Counted from the first letter of the stretch, positions 14,987 to 24,055 are shown. The stretch is DNA of 64,000 nt from an uncultured Paracoccus sp. (GCF_947487305.1 NZ_CANKWH010000015.1:30247-94246), one strand, 5' to 3'. Translations and numbers: made by a program. The notes: generated by a model from the letters alone, not told the origin.

Positions 14987-17719
14987 CTATGGAAATCCAA
15001 CGAGGGACTTCGCCAGACGCTGTGTTGCTCCGGACGTTAGATCCTCCAAAGCAGAATCTAGGTCCAATCGAGGGGGCCATGCCTGCGCATTAAGCAACTG
15101 ACGCTTCGGCCAGGATGATCGCTCCCGAAGAGGGGAACAGGTTGTCCGATGCACAATGTCGATGGCCTTGAGGCGAGCTTCCGAAGAATTCACCGGTACG
15201 GATCCCAACAGCATGTTAACGTAGTCATCGTGGCTGGAAGGAGCTGGCGTTCCTAATGCATACTCCTCTTCGGCAAATTTACTGCAGCAAATAAAGGGCA
15301 CACCCATCAGCGCGAGCTCAATAGCGGATGTTCCCGACCACATGACAACCAGGTCTGCGTTCAACACCGCATCGTGGAAATCTGCAGCATAGGGAAGCAC
15401 CTCGATGTTATCAGGCCGATCATCCGGTAACAGATCAACAAATTTTTCCGAGACATAAAAGCCGATCTTGGGGTTCAGTTCGGCTGGATGTTGCTTGACA
15501 ACAACCTCTACCGTCCCTCCTGCCTTTCTCGCGATTTCAGCGGTGTCCCTCACCCAATGCGCTATGTCCTGATGCACAAACCCGCTGTCCTGTGGAATTG
15601 ACAAATCTGGAAGAACGGTACCAAGCATCACGATCTTCCGAGGCCGGTTGGGATCACGCTGCCGGACAGTCGCATTATTCGCACGCGTGTCAACTTTATT
15701 TACATAAGCGGCAACAGCATCGTTGATCTTCAGATACTCAGCCTCAGTTTCGAACAGGGTTGTAACGCAGTCCTCTTTTCTTGGACGGAACCCCAAAGGA
15801 AGATTCGGTGTATCTGTCACATCAGTAACGCTGTGGTAAGATGCTATAGGGTTACTGCCCTCCGGGTCGATCTCCCACTTCCTATCAAACCCCTCAAAGC
15901 CGTTCGATGCATGTACTATTCGGACATTAGGAAGTTTGGTTTCAGCTATCAAATTCCGGAAAGCATACCCCACACCAAATTGCAGACCAATTACCACAAA
16001 CCGATATTCTCTATCTGGCTCCAGGTTGTTAACAAACTCGCCAAACAACTCGTGAATACTCTGAAACATCGTCAAATGTCGCCGAAGCTGCTGTCGGACG
16101 GCTGCATCATCATAATTGAGCCTAAACCTGCGGAATATGATCCCCAGCGAATTGTGAATTCCATAGAAATAATTTACGCCACGGAATGATATATATTTAT
16201 TATAGGGATCAATAATCCACTCGCTCGAAACGGAATGAGATGGGGCATTCTTTCTGAAATAATATGGAGGAATTAAAGCATCACGCAAAATTTCAGCAGC
16301 GGGCGATAGATTCGGCGAGCTAGGATAGAGCCCGTTGACACAGCTAACAATCTCTGCACCGAATGCGTGTCGGGCCTTTTCAAGTGGCACGACAGGTAGC
16401 TGAGACAAGAAGTGCAGATGGTTAGGAACTAAGATAAGCGTTGTCTTCTGGGGAACGGTCACTAGTGATACCTTGCTCCCGCTGGCCTCCCTAAAATCAG
16501 ACAATTCCTTCAGGAACCTTGCCTCTTGGGTGGTTCGGATAAGCCCATATAGAATGCGAGCATCGACGCCCATCGGTGGCGTGATCGGGCGTCCAAGAAG
16601 GCGCTTGGCGATATTCTTTATTTCCCGTCTTGGGCTACTCTGGATGGCAGGTACTGTAGCTGCCCATGCTCCTAATGGACGAAGAGCGAAGTTCAAGGCA
16701 TTCTCAAACTGGCCAAATGCCAGGTGAAACTTGGCTTGTAGATATCTCGCATTCACTGAGGCGGGATAGGGTTCCCAACATTCGATCCATCGGCGCGCAC
16801 GTTCTGCGTCCCCGAACCGGGTCGCCATGGCTAGGTATTGATATGAGGAAGGTAACAGCTCACCAATCGAAAAGAAGGCATGCTCTGCTGCAAGCAGGAT
16901 ATGTTGATCTAAACTGGTCTCGTGTGCCCAGGTTAGATCATTGATAAGACGATTTAGGTTATTCTGGGTCGGAATTAATGCTGCTTTCCTATCGAGAGCT
17001 GAAAGGTATGAAACAGCAGCATCATGGTGGCCCGCAAAAACATTCAGCCGGAAAACGATATGGGCCGGCCAGGGGCCAGTAGTCAGGGCCCTAGTCGCTG
17101 CGGATCGTGCTATATCACGCAACTTCTGAATAGCAGATAGATCAACACTAACCCTAGGAGATGTAAAGCACTTGCGCAGAATGTTCTGGGTGAATGATTC
17201 GGCGTTCAGACCCTTCAGTCCCACGTCATCCAGCCTCTCGAGAAAGTCTATAAGGACCTCAGCCGCCTGCGGTTGATGCTCTGTGTTGAGTAAATTGGGG
17301 GCTAAGGCTTGCACCCACCCAGCCAGCGTTCGATAACTGGCTGCGTCGGTTGGACGTTGTGCCTGAAGATATTCCAGTGACTCCGAGGCACCCTCGTAAG
17401 ATAGAGCGTTTGCCTCTCGAAACTCTTCAAAAAGAGAAATATCCAGAGACCCAGAGGCTTGCTGAACGGCAGCGGTAGGCACGGCAAGAGCCCGCGGGTT
17501 AAGAAGGTGCAGCAATGATTGAACTGCGGTCTGAGCTTGCCCCGACGACACCAACGCCTGAACTGACAATACCAGCAGTCTGGGATTCGTCAGCGCTTCC
17601 CCATTCAGAAGGGCATTCTTGATTTCGTCGCCCTGAGGTTCACTGAGGCGAAACGATGTCTCCTCTTGGGCGCTGATAGACCGCCGTACAGCATCTATCG
17701 TTGTGGGCGAAAGTTTCAT
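14987..17719 (-). CDS. large glycosyltransferase-like protein (910 aa), possible surface-polysaccharide enzyme
   Basis: The N-terminal half (about 1-380) is helical and TPR-like (LEYLQAQRPTDAASYRTLAG, YLQAKFHLAFGQFENALNFA). The C-terminal half looks like a GT-B or capsule-synthesis-type fold, with VVVKQHPAELNPKIGFYV and then DLVVMWSGTSAIELALMGVP, the pattern of nucleotide-sugar-binding domains in KpsC/KpsS-like and related enzymes. It has no signal peptide or clear membrane helix, so is probably cytoplasmic. Composition is less GC-rich than the backbone. It stands alone as cargo behind the distal end of leader repeat B. The substrate cannot be told. Confidence 0.6.
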   Translation of the reverse strand: MKLSPTTIDAVRRSISAQEETSFRLSEPQGDEIKNALLNGEALTNPRLLVLSVQALVSSGQAQTAVQSLLHLLNPRALAVPTAAVQQASGSLDISLFEEFREANALSYEGASESLEYLQAQRPTDAASYRTLAGWVQALAPNLLNTEHQPQAAEVLIDFLERLDDVGLKGLNAESFTQNILRKCFTSPRVSVDLSAIQKLRDIARSAATRALTTGPWPAHIVFRLNVFAGHHDAAVSYLSALDRKAALIPTQNNLNRLINDLTWAHETSLDQHILLAAEHAFFSIGELLPSSYQYLAMATRFGDAERARRWIECWEPYPASVNARYLQAKFHLAFGQFENALNFALRPLGAWAATVPAIQSSPRREIKNIAKRLLGRPITPPMGVDARILYGLIRTTQEARFLKELSDFREASGSKVSLVTVPQKTTLILVPNHLHFLSQLPVVPLEKARHAFGAEIVSCVNGLYPSSPNLSPAAEILRDALIPPYYFRKNAPSHSVSSEWIIDPYNKYISFRGVNYFYGIHNSLGIIFRRFRLNYDDAAVRQQLRRHLTMFQSIHELFGEFVNNLEPDREYRFVVIGLQFGVGYAFRNLIAETKLPNVRIVHASNGFEGFDRKWEIDPEGSNPIASYHSVTDVTDTPNLPLGFRPRKEDCVTTLFETEAEYLKINDAVAAYVNKVDTRANNATVRQRDPNRPRKIVMLGTVLPDLSIPQDSGFVHQDIAHWVRDTAEIARKAGGTVEVVVKQHPAELNPKIGFYVSEKFVDLLPDDRPDNIEVLPYAADFHDAVLNADLVVMWSGTSAIELALMGVPFICCSKFAEEEYALGTPAPSSHDDYVNMLLGSVPVNSSEARLKAIDIVHRTTCSPLRERSSWPKRQLLNAQAWPPRLDLDSALEDLTSGATQRLAKSLVGFP

Positions 17720-18217
17720 ATTTGCTTACCTTGCAAATGTTTTGCTGGGAAATTATGCTTCATCTCTATCGAAACGACATTCAACTCTGGGGATTCAGCA
17801 TGCTGCTCACGGCTATTTTTATAGTTGTTGGATTCCTCGTCGCCTACTCTTCTCTATCTTTTTGGCAGTAGGCGATTACCTCAAGGTTCGAGGGGCTGGC
17901 GCCAGAGGTAGGCTTGACGCTCTCTATCCTCGTGACTGTCATATTTGCAAGTGTGGCAGCTGGCTCTAGTTGGATCCACGCGCTTGCCTCCATCATTATT
18001 CCTTGGGGAGTGGCTATCGCGATTCGTCCTCGAAGTGAGGGAGACTGGCTGGATCGTTACAAGCAGTGGGGTCGACCTGACCGGGAGTGAGGCGGGAACT
18101 GTGTGTTGCGCCGGGAACATTCTAGATGCGGCGTGGGCATGACTTTGAAAATTCTGCTTTCTGCGCTTCTCGGACATTTGTCTCTCGCGCAGCATCGGTC
18201 AAGTGGGCTCGAACCGG
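17720..18217. other. intergenic region, no gene seen
   Basis: Nearly 500 bases between the glycosyltransferase-like gene and the resolvase gene contain no convincing reading frame, repeat or promoter that I can support. It is less GC-rich than the backbone and probably junk between inserted modules. Confidence 0.4.
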
Positions 18218-18811
18218 TCATCCTGCCGCGCTGGCCTCGGGGACCTGGCGGCTCAGGGTCCGGTAGACGGTCGGCCGCGAGATCGAGAACACCTCGGCAA
18301 GGTCGCTGACCGAATAGTCGCTCGTGTCATACATCCGTCGCAGCTCCTTTTGCTGGCGATCGGAGAGTTTGGGCTTCTTGCCGCGCAACTTTCCCCTGGA
18401 GCGGGCGAGCGCCATACCCTCGCGCGTGCGCATCCGGATCAGGTCCGCCTCGAACTCGGCGAAGGTGGCGAGGATGTTGAAGAACAGCTTGCCCATGGGG
18501 TCGGTCGGATCATGGAGCGAGGTGCCAAGCTGAAGCTTGATCCCACGCGCAGCCAGCTTGTCGGCAATGTCACGGGCGTCGGGGACAGAACGAGCGAGCC
18601 GGTCCAGCTTCGGCACGACCAGCGTATCTCCTCCCCGTAAGGCTGCAAGCGCCTGATCGAGACCAGGCCGGGCGCGGTTCGTGCCGGTAAAGCCGTGGTC
18701 GGTGTAGATGCGATCGGGGGCAACCCCGAAGCTGGCGAGGATGCCCTTCTGCGCAGCAAGGTCCTGTTTGTCGGTGGAACAGCGGGCGTAGCCGATCAGG
18801 ATATGTGTCAT
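18218..18811 (-). CDS. Tn3-type serine resolvase/invertase
   Basis: The start at ATG 18811 gives 197 aa beginning MTHILIGYARCSTDKQDLAA with catalytic Ser12. The catalytic domain continues through YTDHGFTGTNRARPGLDQAL and LDRLARSVPDARDIA, then a helix-turn-helix DNA-binding domain (SVSDLAEVFSISRPTVYRTL). It catalyses site-specific recombination such as cointegrate resolution. No Tn3 transposase is seen nearby, so it is a remnant or a stand-alone resolvase. Confidence 0.92.
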   Translation of the reverse strand: MTHILIGYARCSTDKQDLAAQKGILASFGVAPDRIYTDHGFTGTNRARPGLDQALAALRGGDTLVVPKLDRLARSVPDARDIADKLAARGIKLQLGTSLHDPTDPMGKLFFNILATFAEFEADLIRMRTREGMALARSRGKLRGKKPKLSDRQQKELRRMYDTSDYSVSDLAEVFSISRPTVYRTLSRQVPEASAAG

Positions 18812-18941
18812 GTCCTGATCCGTAACAGTAGGCACCCCTTCATTGCAAAAAATATCGGACCATTCATCTGAGATTTTGTCCTACCAGCATTTGCTGGCCT
18901 TCAGCGCGCCTGTACAGGGGCAAGCTGGCCGTCCTCTCAAC

Positions 18942-19093
18942 GATCCCCTTGCGGACAGGCTAGAGAAGCACAGTGGAAGCGAAGCGCCAGTCCGCTGTTC
19001 TGCGGCCTCATCTGGAAGAGGGCATCTCTCTGGCCGCCGGCGCCCAACGGTGGCTGTCGTATTACCAAGGGGTCAAATCGACGCGAAGAGCCC
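18942..19093 (+). pseudogene. N-terminal fragment of an integrase-core transposase, copy 1
   Basis: A stretch of about 150 bases is almost identical to one at 55239-55394. It encodes AVLRPHLEEGISLAAGAQRW and LSYYQGVK, resembling the N-terminal region of Mu/TniA-type integrase-core transposases, but the rest of the gene is missing in both places. The surrounding 18812-19264 has no intact gene. Confidence 0.55.
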
Positions 19094-19264
19094 ACTTTGA
19101 CCGATGCTGCGTAAAGGATGTATCGCTGCTTTCGAGGGCGGTAGAAAACCTGCTTGATCGCAGCCGCGATGCGGAGGGAAAGCAGCGCCGAGTTGTCGGA
19201 ACGCGTGAACCAAAAGGCGATCTAATCGAACGATTCAGCGCTTCACCCCGTCTGCGGCTGCCTC

Positions 19265-19591
19265 TCAAATACTGCGCGGTGCCCAGAGAATAATACCCGC
19301 ACCGACAAGGCAAATGACCGCTCCAACTACATCCCATTGATCCGGGCGATGCCCTTCTACGCCCCATAGCCACAGCAGGGACGATACGATGTAAACGCCA
19401 CCGTAGACTGCATAGGCGCGGCCCGCCTGTTCGGCGGGGCTGAGCGCCATTAGCCAGGCGAAAGCGGCAAGGGACAGCATGCCCGGTGCCAACCAAAACA
19501 CGCTCTTGTCCAGCCGGAACCAGGCCCAGAAAGCAAAGCATCCGGCAATTTCGGCCAGCGCAGCGGCGAAGTAGATAAGAACCGTCTTCAT
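19265..19591 (-). CDS. YnfA/UPF0060-type small membrane protein
   Basis: The start at ATG 19591 gives 108 aa, the usual size of the family; an in-frame ATG at 19603 is possible. Four hydrophobic segments are visible ([40 protein letters not shown], a central [12 protein letters not shown] and [16 protein letters not shown]). YnfA proteins are small four-helix inner-membrane proteins of the SMR type, linked to cation or drug export. It is next to the mercury operon but is probably separately transcribed. Confidence 0.88.
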   Translation of the reverse strand: MKTVLIYFAAALAEIAGCFAFWAWFRLDKSVFWLAPGMLSLAAFAWLMALSPAEQAGRAYAVYGGVYIVSSLLWLWGVEGHRPDQWDVVGAVICLVGAGIILWAPRSI

Positions 19592-19647
19592 CGGGCCAGA
19601 CATACGTTCCGAGGAGGATCGGGTCTATTGCGAAAAATCTTTCAAAT

Positions 19648-21000
19648 TCAGAGAAGCGAGCCCAAATCCGATCCAACACTTGGATAGGCCGCCGTCATCG
19701 ACTTAAGTTGCTTGGCCGCCAGGCCCAGCTTGATTGCCAGCCCGAAGAAATTGATCAGTTCGCCGTATTCCGGGCCGAACAGGTGCGCGCCGAGGATCTT
19801 GCCGTTCGACTTGTCCACGAGGACCTTCGCGGCAGCAGAGGTCTCGCCGATCCGGTAGTTCGAATACCAATCGCCAGTGTCGGTGAACCGAACATCGACA
19901 TCATACCCGGCGTCCCTTGCCTCACTTTCCAACATGCCGACACGCGCCACTTCCGGGACTGTGAAGACGGCTGTAGGAATACCGGCATAATCCGGTGCGG
20001 TCTGAGTGTCTTTGAGCATGTTGGAGGCCGCGACCTTCCCTTCGATCACTGCGACTGGCGTCAGCGGCATGCCATCGGTGTCGGCGGAATCTCCGGCGGC
20101 AAAGACCGCGCTGTTTGTCGTGCTTTGCAGATGCGGGGCTACAACGATGCCCTTGTCGCTGTAATCAACACCAGCCGCCTCAAGATTCAGATCGGCCAGG
20201 GCTGCCACACGGCCCGCGCCATGCACGACCAGATCGGTTTCGATTGTTCGGGTTTCATCGCCCGACTTCACCTCGACAGTGAATGCTCTACTGGCTTCCG
20301 AGACCGACACGATTTCGGTTTCGCGCATCAGGTCCACGCCGATACCGCCGCTGCGGTCGATCAGCATTTCGACCAGATCGGGATCGAAGCCGCGTAAGGG
20401 CCGGGCGCCACGATCCACGATGATCGGGTTGGCTCCGGCCCGTGCGGCGATATGCGCAAACTCGAAGGACACGAAGCCGCCACCGATAAAAAGAACCCGA
20501 TTGGGAAGGGCCTCCAGGTTGAGGAAATCCGTGCTGTCGATCACGAGATCGGCCCCTGTGAAGCTCAGCGGCCTGGGCATGGCACCGGCGGCCACGAGGA
20601 ACCGTTCCGACTGATATGCCGTTCCATCGACCTCCAGCGTGTTGCTTCCCGTGAACCGCGCGGCTCCATGCAGGGTTTCGACGCCGTTGCCCGACAGGCC
20701 CTTTTCCATCTTGTCCGGCACGGGATCGGTGAAGCCACGCTTGTGTGCCATCAGATCGGCCCAGTTGATCGACAGATCACCGGGATCGATCCCCTTGCCC
20801 TGCATGAGCCGTGCCGCGTCCATGATTTCCGCACCGCGCCGCAGGATTTTCTTTGGATCGCAGCCGCGCAATGCGCAGGTGCCGCCGTAGGGCAGCGCAT
20901 CGACAATGGCGACACGCCATCCTGCCGCGCCACATTTGTTGGCCGCGGCCACGCCCGCCATGCCCGCCCCGATGACGATCAGGTCGTAGTCTTCATTCAT
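19648..21000 (-). CDS. mercuric-reductase-like FAD/NAD(P) disulfide oxidoreductase
   Basis: The 450-aa protein has an N-terminal FAD site (VIGAGMAGVAAANKCG), a redox-active disulfide GGTCALRGCDPKK with Cys42 and Cys47, the NAD(P) site around VLFIGGGFVSFEFAHIAARA, and a dimerisation domain. The C-terminus ends AAYPSVGSDLGSLL, without the vicinal Cys pair of MerA and without the HPT motif of glutathione reductase. It is the last gene of the mer operon, 22 bases after merA. It may reduce a low-molecular-weight thiol or act as an auxiliary reductase in mercury detoxification; the substrate is uncertain. Confidence 0.82.
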   Translation of the reverse strand: MNEDYDLIVIGAGMAGVAAANKCGAAGWRVAIVDALPYGGTCALRGCDPKKILRRGAEIMDAARLMQGKGIDPGDLSINWADLMAHKRGFTDPVPDKMEKGLSGNGVETLHGAARFTGSNTLEVDGTAYQSERFLVAAGAMPRPLSFTGADLVIDSTDFLNLEALPNRVLFIGGGFVSFEFAHIAARAGANPIIVDRGARPLRGFDPDLVEMLIDRSGGIGVDLMRETEIVSVSEASRAFTVEVKSGDETRTIETDLVVHGAGRVAALADLNLEAAGVDYSDKGIVVAPHLQSTTNSAVFAAGDSADTDGMPLTPVAVIEGKVAASNMLKDTQTAPDYAGIPTAVFTVPEVARVGMLESEARDAGYDVDVRFTDTGDWYSNYRIGETSAAAKVLVDKSNGKILGAHLFGPEYGELINFFGLAIKLGLAAKQLKSMTAAYPSVGSDLGSLL

Positions 21001-21022
21001 TCTCCGGTCCTTGTCCTGATCT

Positions 21023-22453
21023 TCATCCGGCGCAGCAGCTCAACTTTGCCACGTCCATATCGAAGGTTTGCGCCGCCAGCTTCAGCCCTTCCACGGTCGT
21101 CAGATAGGGGAAGATCGTCTCCCCGAGCGCCTTTGTGGTCATGCCAAACTTCAGCGCCATAACGAGGGTCTGGATCGTATCGGACCCCTCGGGCGCGATG
21201 ATCTGGCCGCCAAGCAGCCGGTCGGACTTTCTGTCCGCCACCAGCTTGATCAATCCGCGCGTGTCGCGTGCGGCCAGTGCGCGCGGCACCTGATCGAGCG
21301 GTACGATGGACGTCTTGACGTCGAGGCCCGCGTCCCGCGCCTGGGCTTCACCGAGACCGACGCCCGCGACCTGCGGGTCGGAAAACACCACCCAGGGCAT
21401 CGCGGCGTTGTCGTAGCGATGGTCTTCGCCGAGAACCGCATTTTTGGCCGCGAGCTTTGCACCATAGGCCGCCATATAGACGAACTGGTCGCGGTCGGTC
21501 ACATCGCCTGCGGCATAGATGCCGCGCACCGATGTCTGCATGTCCTCGCCGACGACGATGGACCCACGCGCGTCGGTTTCCACGCCGATTGCGTCCAGGC
21601 CCATATCTTTGGTATTGGCCCGCCTGCCAGCGGTCGAAACGAGGTGATCCGCCGTCACTTCGACAGGCTTTCCGTTCTGGATCACGCGCAGTGTCACGCC
21701 CGCGTCGTCGCGGCGCACAGTGTCGTAGCTTAACCCGGTCAGAAGGGTGATGCCTTCGGCCTCGAACGCCGCCGCCAATGCCTCCGAGACCTCTGGTTCC
21801 GCGCCGGGCAACAGATGCGAACGGGCGACAAGCGTGACCTTCACGCCCATGCGGCTCATCATCTGGGCCAGCTCCGCGCCGATGTAGCCCGCGCCGATGA
21901 AGATCAGGCTTTTCGGCAGTACTTCGAGTTCCAGAAGACTGGTGCTGTTGAGCGCGCCGATTTCCTCGATGCCGTCGATGGTCGGCAGAACGGGACGCCC
22001 GCCCGTGGCGATGATGGTCCTCGGTGCTTTCAGGGTTCGCTCACCGACTGTCACGCCACCTTCGATCAGCCGCGCGGGACCGGCGTCGATGTAATCGACA
22101 TCCTCATATTCCGGCAGAAGGTCCGCGTATTTCTTCTGGCGCAGGGTCGTGACCAGATCGTCCTTGGACTGAACGAGCGTCTGCCAATCATCCACTTGTG
22201 CCCGTCCCGACAGGCCGGGGAACCGCTTGGCAGCCCCCGCACAGTGCACGGCCTCTGCCGCACGGATCATCGCCTTGGAGGGCACGCATCCCACGTTGAC
22301 GCAAGTTCCGCCGATGGTGCCATGTCCTACGAGGGCGACACGCTTTCCGGCATCCGCGCCGGTAATTGCGGCGGAGAACCCCGCCGATCCGGCCCCAAGA
22401 ACGATCAGGTCATAGCCGCCCTGTTCATCGTCGTTTTTGTTCAGGTCTTTCAT
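21023..22453 (-). CDS. merA: mercuric reductase, form without the N-terminal HMA domain
   Basis: MerA reduces Hg(II) to Hg(0) with NADPH. The start at ATG 22453, nine bases after GAGG and one base past the previous stop, gives 476 aa. Visible are the FAD motif (VLGAGSAGFSAAI), the redox disulfide GGTCVNVGCVPSK (Cys51, Cys56) and the C-terminal vicinal cysteines SCCAG (473-474), which distinguish MerA from other disulfide reductases. No N-terminal heavy-metal-binding domain is present. It lies downstream of merT, merP and three small membrane proteins. Confidence 0.95.
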   Translation of the reverse strand: MKDLNKNDDEQGGYDLIVLGAGSAGFSAAITGADAGKRVALVGHGTIGGTCVNVGCVPSKAMIRAAEAVHCAGAAKRFPGLSGRAQVDDWQTLVQSKDDLVTTLRQKKYADLLPEYEDVDYIDAGPARLIEGGVTVGERTLKAPRTIIATGGRPVLPTIDGIEEIGALNSTSLLELEVLPKSLIFIGAGYIGAELAQMMSRMGVKVTLVARSHLLPGAEPEVSEALAAAFEAEGITLLTGLSYDTVRRDDAGVTLRVIQNGKPVEVTADHLVSTAGRRANTKDMGLDAIGVETDARGSIVVGEDMQTSVRGIYAAGDVTDRDQFVYMAAYGAKLAAKNAVLGEDHRYDNAAMPWVVFSDPQVAGVGLGEAQARDAGLDVKTSIVPLDQVPRALAARDTRGLIKLVADRKSDRLLGGQIIAPEGSDTIQTLVMALKFGMTTKALGETIFPYLTTVEGLKLAAQTFDMDVAKLSCCAG

Positions 22454-22454
22454 C

Positions 22455-22592
22455 TCAGCGCGCCTCGCCATGTTCGGGGTCTTTTGGTCTGGCGGCGAGC
22501 AGATATATGACCGCGCCGATGGCGATCAGCGGTGTCAACATGCCGAGGAGGCCGAAGACCATGCCGGTGGCGGTGCAACATCCCATCATCAT
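22455..22592 (-). CDS. tiny membrane protein of the mer operon (45 aa)
   Basis: The start codon overlaps the previous stop (ATGA) and the stop is one base before merA. The sequence begins MMMGCCTATG and contains one hydrophobic helix (MVFGLLGMLTPLIAIGAVIY) with a vicinal Cys pair before it. The Cys pair and location suggest a role in passing Hg(II) across or along the inner membrane. I do not know a named family. Confidence 0.72.
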   Translation of the reverse strand: MMMGCCTATGMVFGLLGMLTPLIAIGAVIYLLAARPKDPEHGEAR

Positions 22593-22975
22593 AAGAGCGA
22601 TCCTTTCTTTTGCGCACGGTTCAGGAGAACCGCGTAGAGTGCTGTGGCGGCGAAAACGCCGATTGTGATCCGTATTGCGAACCTGAATTCGAGAAGAATG
22701 ATCAGGATCGACAGGGCCACCGCGAGGCCGGTGGCCCAAAGTTTCGGGGCCGGTCCCGGTTTGCCAGCGCGCAGCCAAAGGGCCTGTGCCACCACGGCGA
22801 GGCTGAAAAACAGCAGCGGGAACAGGGCGTAATCGAGCCAGCCCGTGAGGGCCGACAATCCGACGCCAGCGACGATGACGACCAGAAGCGGTGTAAAGCA
22901 GCAGAGCGCGGCGAAGAGCGCACCGCCAAGCCCCCATTTCAGCAGACGGTCGGAATTTTCAGGTGTGTCAGTCAA
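22589..22975 (-). CDS. MerF-like mercury transport protein (128 aa)
   Basis: The first two helices match MerF: ALFAALCCFTPLLVVIVAGV with the vicinal cysteines in the first helix, then GLSALTGWLDYALFPLLFFS. Unlike typical MerF (about 80 aa) it continues with two extra hydrophobic segments (LWATGLAVALSILIILLEF and an IGVFAATALYAVLL helix). The likely start is a TTG at 22975 overlapping the stop of the preceding gene (TTGA), a translationally coupled start. It probably imports Hg(II) to MerA. Confidence 0.8.
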   Translation of the reverse strand: MTDTPENSDRLLKWGLGGALFAALCCFTPLLVVIVAGVGLSALTGWLDYALFPLLFFSLAVVAQALWLRAGKPGPAPKLWATGLAVALSILIILLEFRFAIRITIGVFAATALYAVLLNRAQKKGSLL

Positions 22976-23223
22976 GGAGCCGTCTTTCTTTGTGATGGGT
23001 CGGGGCCGGAGGCGCGTTTCATTTGCGAACGACGCAGTGCGCGGACGATCAGGTAGGTCAGACCCGCCAAAACCAGCACGGCAATGCCACTCATTCCAGA
23101 GAGCCAAGCCCCAACGCCGCCGAACAACGCTGCAAGCACGGCAGTTCCGCCGCCGCAGCAGACGACCACGACCGGAGCTGCTATTCCGAAGGCCAGCAGG
23201 CCACCCATCAGATTGTCACGCAT
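22972..23223 (-). CDS. small two-helix mer-operon membrane protein with vicinal Cys (83 aa)
   Basis: The product reads MRDNLMGGLLAFGIAAPVVV, then VCCGGGTAVLAALFGG, a second helix (GIAVLVLAGLTYLIVRAL), and a charged tail. The Cys-Cys pair at the end of the first helix resembles MerF/MerT-type Hg(II) transport helices. The start codon lies inside a 20-bp tandem duplication that also creates an upstream decoy ATG. Confidence 0.72.
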   Translation of the reverse strand: MRDNLMGGLLAFGIAAPVVVVCCGGGTAVLAALFGGVGAWLSGMSGIAVLVLAGLTYLIVRALRRSQMKRASGPDPSQRKTAP

Positions 23224-23249
23224 TGCAGGAGATTGTCACGCATTGCAGG
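23210..23249. repeat. 20-bp tandem duplication at a start codon
   Basis: The unit AGATTGTCACGCATTGCAGG occurs twice head to tail. On the minus strand each unit carries ATGCGTGACAATCT. The upstream ATG (23243) opens an 11-codon frame that stops within the start region of the real gene, while the second ATG (23223) begins the 83-aa membrane protein. Confidence 0.9.
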
Positions 23250-23253
23250 CGGC

Positions 23254-23556
23254 TCAGGAGGCTGTGTCGGGCAGCACCTGCGCCGGATAGCCATTGGCCG
23301 TCACCGCGCCGATGATGCTTTCGATGGAAGTTTCGGCGTCATCGTAGGTCACGCTGTAAACACCCTGCCCGTATTCGGGGCCGTCCTCGAATGCGGCGAT
23401 CTCGACCGACGGAACACCGCGCATCGAGCTGGCAACAATGAACGAACAGGACGGGCATGTCAGTTCGCTGACGGCGATCTCGACCTGGCGCTCTTCAGCG
23501 AGGGCCGGGGTCGAGAGTGCGACGATGGCCAGGGCGGATAACAGGAGATGCTTCAT
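23254..23556 (-). CDS. merP: periplasmic mercury-binding protein MerP
   Basis: The first 20 residues are a signal peptide (MKHLLLSALAIVALSTPALA). The heavy-metal-binding motif is LTCPSC with Cys34 and Cys37 of the precursor. MerP passes Hg(II) to MerT. ATG 23556 has GAGG nine bases upstream; ATG 23562 is an alternative only two codons longer. The gene follows merT directly. Confidence 0.9.
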   Translation of the reverse strand: MKHLLLSALAIVALSTPALAEERQVEIAVSELTCPSCSFIVASSMRGVPSVEIAAFEDGPEYGQGVYSVTYDDAETSIESIIGAVTANGYPAQVLPDTAS

Positions 23557-23571
23557 GGTCATGGTCCTCGT

Positions 23572-23979
23572 TCAGAATTTCAGGATGAAGGGGGTGATGT
23601 AGGGAAAGATCATGGCGACAGCGACAATCGCGGAAGCGGCCCAGAGGGTTGCGCGCATGATGCGGCGGTCGATGGGGCGGGCGCAGGTGCCATCGGCACA
23701 GGCCTCGGCATCTACAGGCTTGTAAGCCTTGTAGAAGCCGTATCCCAAAAACGCGGCGCTCAGCGCGAAGGTGTACCATTTGTAGGCATAGAGCGCCCCG
23801 AGCTGCGCGATGAACACGCCTGTCACGCCAAAGCTGACCAGCACCAATGGAAGGATGCAGCAAGAAGTCATCGCCAGCGCACCGAGGACGCCGAGGCCGG
23901 TCACGCCCCATCCCTTGGTGGTTTCGTCGCCAATTTTCTGCGACTGAGATTGCGGAAGTTCCGCCAAATGTTGTTCCAT
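23572..23979 (-). CDS. merT: mercuric ion transport protein MerT
   Basis: The start at ATG 23979, with AAGGAAG upstream, gives 135 aa. The first helix carries the vicinal cysteines Cys40-Cys41 (AMTSCCILPLVLVSF) and a cytoplasmic loop has a second pair, CADGTC (Cys94, Cys99). Three hydrophobic segments match MerT. It is the first gene of the operon, directly after the mer promoter. Confidence 0.92.
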   Translation of the reverse strand: MEQHLAELPQSQSQKIGDETTKGWGVTGLGVLGALAMTSCCILPLVLVSFGVTGVFIAQLGALYAYKWYTFALSAAFLGYGFYKAYKPVDAEACADGTCARPIDRRIMRATLWAASAIVAVAMIFPYITPFILKF

Positions 23980-24008
23980 CGAATCTTCCTTGAACAGATG
24001 TTTCCACC

Positions 24009-24039
24009 GTTCTAGGGTCTGTAGTTGATACAGGCTCAA
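24009..24039 (-). promoter_or_regulatory. mer promoter/operator with 19-bp spacer
   Basis: Minus strand: -35 TTGAGC (24039-24034), a 19-bp spacer, and -10 TAGAAC (24014-24009). The spacer contains the dyad CTGTA-N5-TACAG (24019-24033), the MerR binding site. The over-long 19-bp spacer is the known hallmark of MerR-activated promoters, which MerR untwists on Hg(II) binding. It lies between merT and the divergent merR. Confidence 0.9.
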
Positions 24040-24055
24040 GGGATTTTTCGGCACA

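Noticed and set aside
14931..14990. A possible recombinase C-terminal fragment (VKTRHVAVLPIIRDL on the + strand)
   Set aside because: The similarity to serine recombinase tails is only about 15 residues long, too short to support a pseudogene call.
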